Positions 58,044 to 64,000 of a stretch of DNA of 64,000 nt are shown here, in pieces. This DNA comes from Heterodera schachtii (Eukaryota; Nematoda; Chromadorea; Rhabditida; Heteroderidae). Under the pieces are notes generated by a model. It did not search any database and was not told the DNA's origin. It saw only the letters and a program-made list of their open reading frames with translations. Location of the stretch: the NCBI GenBank assembly GCA_023374025.1, contig SIJG01000021.1, positions 521,675 through 585,674 of the forward strand, in the 5' to 3' direction. Numbering within the stretch: position 1 is the stretch's first letter; every line of letters starts with the position of its first letter. Position numbers and translations under genes: made by a program.

Positions 58044-58619
58044 CAGGGAACGGATTTATATGTTTTTACATATTTTTTTTGCGCATATGCTATCGCATGA
58101 AAAGCTCAAAAATAGCATTTTTATTTGTTTTCCTTTCAATCAGAGCGAGTTTTTAGCACATATAAAAACATATTTTGGGCTTTTTGGGAATAAAAACATA
58201 TTTTGGGGTTTCGGCAGTTTTTGTCACATATTTTGGCGAAAAACATTTGGTTTTTTTTTTTACCAAAATGTCTTTTTTGGCACTCAAATTCTCGGTCAAA
58301 TGCCCAAAAAATTTTCAAAATTTTATTTCTTTTGACCCTTTTCATGACTTTTTTCACTTTTAAGGTAAAATTTGATTTTTGGCGAAGAAAATTCCGAAAA
58401 ATGGGTAAAATTTTGAGAGCGAGAAATATTTACGCCAAAAAGCATTATACTGCTTTTAATTAGAATTGTGCTAGTGAAATTGATAAAAAATGAGATTTTT
58501 TGAGAAACTCACTTATTTTTTGAGCACTTTTTTTCAATTTTTGGAAAATTTTTTGGCCTTTTTTGGGGTTTTTAGCACATATTTTGGGTGTTTTTTGGCA
58601 CATATAAATCCGTTCCCTG
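58044..58619. mobile_element. Non-autonomous hAT-like transposon (576 bp)
   Basis: The inverted ends are CAGGGAACGGATTTATATG and CATATAAATCCGTTCCCTG. The flanking 8-bp duplication attattaa is exact (58,036-58,043 and 58,620-58,627). The subterminal parts contain repeated acatattttggg words. It carries no gene; the frames inside are AT-rich Phe/Lys runs. Confidence 0.9.
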
Positions 58620-58627
58620 ATTATTAA

Positions 58628-59144
58628 GGTCCGATTTGTATGGATTTTCATATTATTTTTTTTTGCACATTTATTCCGAACTAAAAACAAAGTAATCGTA
58701 ATTTTAACCTACTGATTTTAAGATGCATTTTTTCCAATTTTCCCTTATTTCATGTTTTTTTTTGTTAATATTTCTTTATTTTTCTTCAATATTTTCTTCA
58801 TCGTCATTAGAACATTCGAAAATTCACTCCTAAAAAATATTAAAAAATTTTCGATTACCATAAAAGATTATTACATGATCAAAATTCCTAACTAAAAAAA
58901 AAAATTTTGTAAATTATTTTTTCTCAATGAAAAAATCATTTTCGCAAATTAACAAATTTATGACATCGATGAATTTTATATTTTTTATTTTTCTTGAATT
59001 AAATTGATTTTTCAGTTTTAGTATCAAAAATTCAATGATTTAAAATTTCGAAAATTTAACTTCAAGTTTTGAGAAATCTTTTGTTCATATTTTAGGATTT
59101 TTTCTTCCTATTCAAAAAATAGAGATCATATTAACTATAAATAA
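58628..59144. other. AT-rich intergenic DNA between two elements
   Basis: Long T and A runs only. I see no gene, repeat array or RNA. Confidence 0.6.
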
Positions 59145-59717
59145 TAGGGATCACATTTTTAGGCAAAAGGCTATTTTTTTCCTGAGCTCCCCGTGGCCTG
59201 AAACGCACGAAAAACATGTTTTTTTGGGCTGTTGTTAAGCTACTTTTCGAGTTATTAGTGCCTATTTTCTAGGCTTTTATTTTTAGCGCCTAAAAAGCCT
59301 AAAAATTTTTGAGAGCCTATTTTTGCCTATTTTGGCGTTTTGCCCAAAATTTGTTAATAAAAATGCAATAAAAACGGTACACCCCCCTAAGAATCGATTT
59401 TTTGAAAATTTTCAAAAATACACCCCCTAAGAATCGACTCAAAAATTTTTTCAAAAATGCACCCCTATGAAATGAAAAATTTCTCAAAAATCGTCTTTAA
59501 AAATTTTTTTGGACAATTTTTGAATTTAAAAAATTATAACTCAATACTGATTTTGTAGAATTTTTTACTTTTTTAAATAAATTTTTGTCATTTTACACCC
59601 CTAAATTTAAGGTTTTTAGTGCCTATTTTCCATTTTTTAGTGCCTATTTTGGGGGTTTTTTAGAGCCTAAGGCCTACCTATTTTGGCGGTTTTTAGTGCC
59701 TATAAATGTAATCCCTG
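59145..59717. mobile_element. Non-autonomous hAT-like transposon (573 bp) with gcctattttt repeats
   Basis: The inverted ends are imperfect: tagggatcacatttttaggc on the left, and cagggattacatttataggc when the right end is read on the other strand. A 7-bp direct repeat taaataa flanks it (59,138-59,144 and 59,718-59,724). The ends carry direct repeats of agtgcctattttt. The interior ccccctaagaatcga words also occur at 35,455-35,520. Confidence 0.75.
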
Positions 59718-60188
59718 TAAATAACCAGTCAAAAAATAGTTTTATTTTCGAATTTTGAAAATAATTAAGTAAAAAAAGGAAGGCACTTTGGAAGGACAGG
59801 AGTTAAGTGAATGAAATGGAAACAATTTAAGTAATCAAATGGTTAATGAAGAAGAGAAATAGCCAAATCAAATCCGAAAGAAACAATTGAAAAAAGAGGG
59901 ACAATCAATCAAATGAATGCAATTAAAAAACAATTTTCATCAGAGAGAGAAGGGCTTCCCGAGACTAGAAAAACGTTGGCTGAAAATGACAAAAATAGGC
60001 TTTCAGCAGCAGAAAAGAAAAGGAAAAGCATTGGCAAAACACCCGTGCATTTGATCAAAATTGTTGTTATTCAATTCCATTCGATTCGAATTGCTTTTTC
60101 CAATTCTTTTCGCACAAATTCGATACCGGAATGATCAATTGAGTTTTATTCTTTCTGCCACACTTTCATCTGTTTTTGCTTCAACTTC
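59718..60188. other. Intergenic 3' region
   Basis: Lies downstream of the FLYWCH gene (-). Nothing is recognised apart from a short purine-rich frame at 59,913-60,134 that has no support. Confidence 0.5.
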
Positions 60189-63181
60189 TCAAAGGTCCTC
60201 GCCTTTGCTCCCCTTCTTCTTTTGCGGATGTTCTTCCTCCTCTTCCGCAATTTCCAATTTGATCTCGTGGTCATTCTCGAACAATTCCTCCTCCAAATCG
60301 CTCTCTTGCTCAACCATTTCCTCCTCCTCCTCCTGTTTCGGCATTTGTTGCTGTTTCGTCGTTGTGCCGTTCTGTTCGGTCTTCAGCACCCTCCGTTTGC
60401 ATCCCAACGGCATTTCCAACCCGTTCAATTCACTCTCCTCGCAACAGCAGCAACACAACACCTAAAATTGCCATAATAAATCCTTTTCTTCAATGCTTTT
60501 CCCCTCTATCATTCTCAGGGTAATTAATTAGTTAATTACTTTTTTTCTCTTTAATCAAAAATATTTCCCTCTCTCTATCTTCGTTTTCTCTTTCTCTCTT
60601 TCTCATTTGACTTCATGCGAACCTTTCGCTTCTCTGTCCCCTCTTTTTCGTTGCCGTTCTGTTGCTTCGCTCGACCAAACGGCGCGTTTTCGTCAGATTT
60701 TCGCTTTCGCGTCCCTTTCAGCTCTTCGTCTTCATTGGCTACCATATCCCGGTCCGTCTGTGTCGCTACCGTAACCAATTGCTTCTCACGTTGGGTCTCA
60801 GTGTCCTTCTGTTCACTGTCAACTGAGTCCGCGACTTTGGCGACTGAACTTGACTCGGAGTTATTGGAGGACGGAGATGGCGACACACTCTTCTCCGCAG
60901 CTTTTGTCGAGAGTCTGAAAAGTGATTGCATTTTTTTCAAAATTTCAGTGGCACTTTCCCTTTTGGGACTCACTTATTCAAAATGCAATTAACGCGTGCC
61001 GTCTTCTTTCGCGCATTAATCGCCGCATTTCGGCTGTTTGTCAAAGTACCATTTGCTGTTGCCGTTTGTGATGGTTCCCTCTGTTGTTTTGCTTGAACTG
61101 CTCCAACCCCAGCCACCGCTGCTGCTGCCGTTGCCGAAGACCGTGCCGACCCCCGTTTGGTGCTTTTGTTGTTGTTGCTCGATGGCATCATCATTGACAT
61201 CATCATTTCGCCGACCGTGTGCTGGTGCTGCTGGAAACCGCCAGTTGTGTTGCTGTTACTGTTCCCCAACGTCGTGGAGAATGTCTCAGCGATTGTGGTC
61301 GATGGCGTTGGGGACGGATTGCCCAGCATGGCAGCAGCAAACAATGCAGCAGCCAACAACTGTTGTTGATCGGTTGAGGAGGAGGACGGATTACCTGAAC
61401 AAACATGACTGACTGATTAGACCCTGAGTTCAATGATCAGCAAGTGATCTGATCCCACCTTCAACTCCGAGAAGATTGGCATTGGCACTCCCGCCGTTCA
61501 TTCCCGTCGGCGCGTTGTTTGCATGGCTGTGGTGTTGCGTCGAAGTGAGAAAGTTGCCAGTTTCGCCAGACAAATCCATCCATCCGATGCCATGGGTGGC
61601 GGAGTCTTCGTCTGCGAGGCCGGAAGAGGACAATGTGCCGTAACCGCTGGTGTTGCTACAACTCGCAGCACCCGACGTGTCGAAGGAAGTTGCGATGCCA
61701 TCGGTGGAAGAGGCGGCACTACATTTAAACGATGAAGGAGAGGGAAATTTGGACGAAGAAGGCATTGGCACAGCGGAAACGGAGAGAAGGGACGAAACGG
61801 GCACCTGACAATGCCAAAAAGGGATTAATAACGGAGTCAATTAAAAAATAAAAGCAAATTAAAAGCAATTAAAAGGGTGACCAACAAACAATGGACGAGA
61901 AACAAAACATTTAACACGCATTTGGACAAAGTCACAAAGTCAGATAAGCCATGGTTTCACCGCCACAAAAACAATAAAGGAAAAAAATCATGACCAAATT
62001 CTCGAGAAGGAATGAATAATCCCACAAAACAATGGACAAACCACTCACACTTTTGCTCGCCACTGTACCCTTAGGGGCTGAAATCGCTGCTGCAGATTTG
62101 CCGCTCTGGTGTGCCGTCGTTCCTCCGCCACCCGCCCCTTTCTTTTTACCAGTCGAACTGCTCAAACTCCGCTGCTGACCGCCCGACGAAATTGTCCGGT
62201 GTTTGCCCAAATTGAACTCGCCGCTCTCCACCGATTTGCGCGCCACAAGCAAAGACCTGGGGATGGATGGATGAAGGTGAACATTTTGAAGAAAAACAGA
62301 ACACATAACGCCAAAAAGATAAAATCCGGAAAAAAGAATAGATAAAACGCCAGAAAAGCAATTCAATTCGTTTAGCCAAGTTCAAATTCGTTTCTTAGCA
62401 AATGCCATGGCACTCACTTTTTCATCGATTCCCTATTCCCAAAGTTGAGGCCTTCGCTCAAAAATTTGGCCGCCTCATCAATTAGTGTGCTCAAATCGGC
62501 GGTTGGCTCAGAAATTGCCGCTAAAATCATTTGACTCTGAAAAAAGAAAACAATTTAAATCCGCTGAATAGCGTAAAAGATTAGCAGCAGCACCTTAAAG
62601 AACTCCAACTCGGCCAATTCGTGCTCCGTCGAGTGATTGTGTTCGCCCTTCGGAATGCCTTTGCTGTCGTTGTCCCATGTTTCGGCACGGCCTTCAATTT
62701 GATCAAAATTACAAATAAACGAAACAATTCGCTGGGACTAATTCATTTTTCGGAATATCTAATGCTTTAACATTCCCAAATTCAAATGGACAAAATTTAC
62801 AGGGCCAATCCTGAAAAGTATAGTAAGACTTTGTTTCGCGGACGGGTACTGTACAATTAATTTTTTGCAGGAGCCTCCGGTCCTGTTCTACTGACTGCTG
62901 CTGGTCCCCAGTAATAACTAAACGAATTGTCCGTCCCACCTTTGCACCAACTGCGCGTGCCGGTCAATTTCTTGGCACAAACGCAACGCCACGTTTTCAC
63001 GCCCTCTTTGATGTGGTGGATATTGTAGCGAAAGCCGCCAAGGATCAGCTTCTGATTGCCTGAAACCACAGAGAGGGATTAATTACGATAAAATTTTAAT
63101 CATTGGCAATAAATTTGAAACACCTTTAAAAGAAGTGATAATTTGTGGAAGGTCCGGGTTGTAAGCATGGAACTCGTGCAT
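60189..63181 (-). CDS. FLYWCH-type zinc-finger protein
   Basis: Minus-strand exons: 63,181-63,124 (MHEFHAYNPDLPQIITSFK), 63,059-62,940 (NQKLILGGFRYNIHHIKEG; TWRCVCAKKLTGTRSWCK), 62,691-62,594 (GRAETWDNDSKG, GEHNHSTEHELAEL), 62,536-62,419, 62,256-62,049, 61,804-61,459, 61,391-60,974 and from about 60,918 to a stop at 60,575. Exons 1 to 3 form one FLYWCH domain: aromatic GFRY, WRC, WCKGRAET and the closing HNH. The domain binds DNA or proteins; C. elegans FLH and PEB-1 proteins are transcription factors. The rest is low complexity: Ser/Gly (SSGGQQRSLSSS), Met-rich (GEMMMSMMMPSSNNN) and a Lys/Arg-rich end (KRKSDENAPFGRAKQQ). An alternative last exon, 60,461-60,189, encodes an acidic Glu-rich tail after a Cys run (VLCCCCCEESE). 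Confidence 0.85.
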
Positions 63182-64000
63182 TTCAATTGAATATGTGATT
63201 AAAAATCTCTGTAAAGGTCACACCAAATTATTAATGAAAAGGGTTTTTGAGGAAAATATATCCAACATCAAAAATAATAATAGGAAATTCGCATTTCACA
63301 TAGAATTTTTTAATTTAGTTCTCGCCTTTTTAAAATATTTTTGTTTTAAAAAGTAACAATTTGTTCAGCGACCGGAAATATCTTTTTGCCTCCTTTTTAA
63401 AATAAGTTTTTTTTTTCGAAAAAGGGGTGCCAAACAAAACAATGTTTGGAAAGAAAAAAAGCTTGTCAGAGTGATGCCCATTTTTATTTTCTCTTCCTTT
63501 TATAAGAATTTGGGCCACCTTAAGTTAAAAAGTGCCTTCATATGTAATTCTTTGATTGAATTGTTTTTTTCTTATTTTAAGACGGGTCAAAATAATGGCA
63601 TTATTTTAAAAGAATACAATTGGCAATTGCAGGGTTGAAATTCGGTTTATCAAAAATTGGCAACAAATATATTTTTTTGTGCCGCTCTTCTGACGCCAAA
63701 AGTTTAAAATTTAGCGCGGCAAAACGGCAGAGAAAGAAAAAGGAGGCGAAAAACGGGGGGAGGGGGGAGTGGGGCTTTTCGATTTTATGATGGCGGAAGA
63801 ATGGAATCCCTCTCACTGCGATGAACGGGGAAAAATTGGACGGTTAGGGGGAGGGGGGGGGGGGGGGGAAAGAGAGAATCCGTCGATGGGTTGGCGAATT
63901 TAAAATGCACAATTTTTTGGTTTGGTTTGGGGGGGGGGAGTGCCCGGGTGAACTCATTCAGAGATGACATCATATCACTGCATATCATTTGCTTAATAAT
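63182..64000. other. Upstream region of the FLYWCH gene, with poly-G tracts
   Basis: AT-rich DNA to about 63,720, then G-rich sequence with runs at 63,847-63,868 and 63,930-63,938. The minus-strand frame at 63,785-63,988 is Pro-rich because of these runs. A 5' exon or promoter for the FLYWCH gene is plausible here but not shown. Confidence 0.45.

Noticed and set aside
62709..62939. 76-codon minus-strand frame (TIRLVITGDQQQSVEQDRRL)
   Set aside because: It lies inside the intron that separates the two halves of the FLYWCH domain; splicing it out restores WCKGRAET.
1..64000. CRISPR array, operon or bacterial insertion
   Set aside because: The repeats are minisatellite or transposon-derived, the genes are intron-rich, and there are no spacers, ribosome binding sites or bacterial gene families.

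Overview
This window looks like animal nuclear DNA from a nematode. The genes are cut by many short introns, the intergenic DNA is AT-rich, and the proteins match nematode families (kettin, a kainate-class glutamate receptor, FKBP with EF-hands, FLYWCH, dibasic neuropeptide-like precursors). Several introns begin with GC instead of GT. That habit has been reported as common in cyst nematodes (Globodera/Heterodera), so a plant-parasitic tylenchid is my best guess, but this is inference.

Layout. 1-29,793 (+): one giant muscle gene, kettin (ketn-1-like), open at the left edge. I count 31 Ig modules, most joined by the kettin linker (DTQHEQSWQRIQELEAP-like), plus a Gln-rich exon and a charged non-Ig stretch near the C-terminus. 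One intron (6,702-10,367) holds a 42-bp minisatellite, a hAT-like insertion inside it, and an antisense tRNA-Cys gene. 29,599-37,134: a segmental duplication. The kettin last exon and a downstream secreted prohormone-like gene occur twice. The first copy is broken by a 152-bp deletion, the second is intact. Between the copies lie a C-terminally short alpha-carbonic anhydrase gene (-) and several non-autonomous transposons. 38,283-39,909: three small genes: an amidated neuropeptide-like precursor, a small secreted protein, and a 41-residue membrane peptide. 40,378-46,339 (+): a kainate-type ionotropic glutamate receptor with unusual insertions. 47,046-47,907 (+): a five-exon single-pass membrane protein. 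49,452-50,178: an inverted-repeat element. 50,506-51,098 (+): an Ala/Pro-rich protein. 51,544-52,595 (-): an unrecognised membrane protein. 54,588-55,300 (+): a Ly-6/ET-module protein. 56,007-57,974 (+): an ER-resident FKBP with three EF-hand loops and a KDEL end. 58,044-59,717: two more hAT-like elements. 60,189-63,181 (-): a FLYWCH zinc-finger protein.

The most striking non-genic pattern is a set of short non-autonomous elements. Four have exact 8-bp target duplications and one has a 7-bp duplication. Each has its own direct-repeat-rich ends. Three of the elements at 7.7, 27.0, 31.0 and 34.4 kb share the same 22-bp GC-rich near-palindromic core exactly, and the fourth has it with one change. 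The genes are functionally mixed (muscle, synapse, secretion, transcription), and nothing suggests they form an operon.
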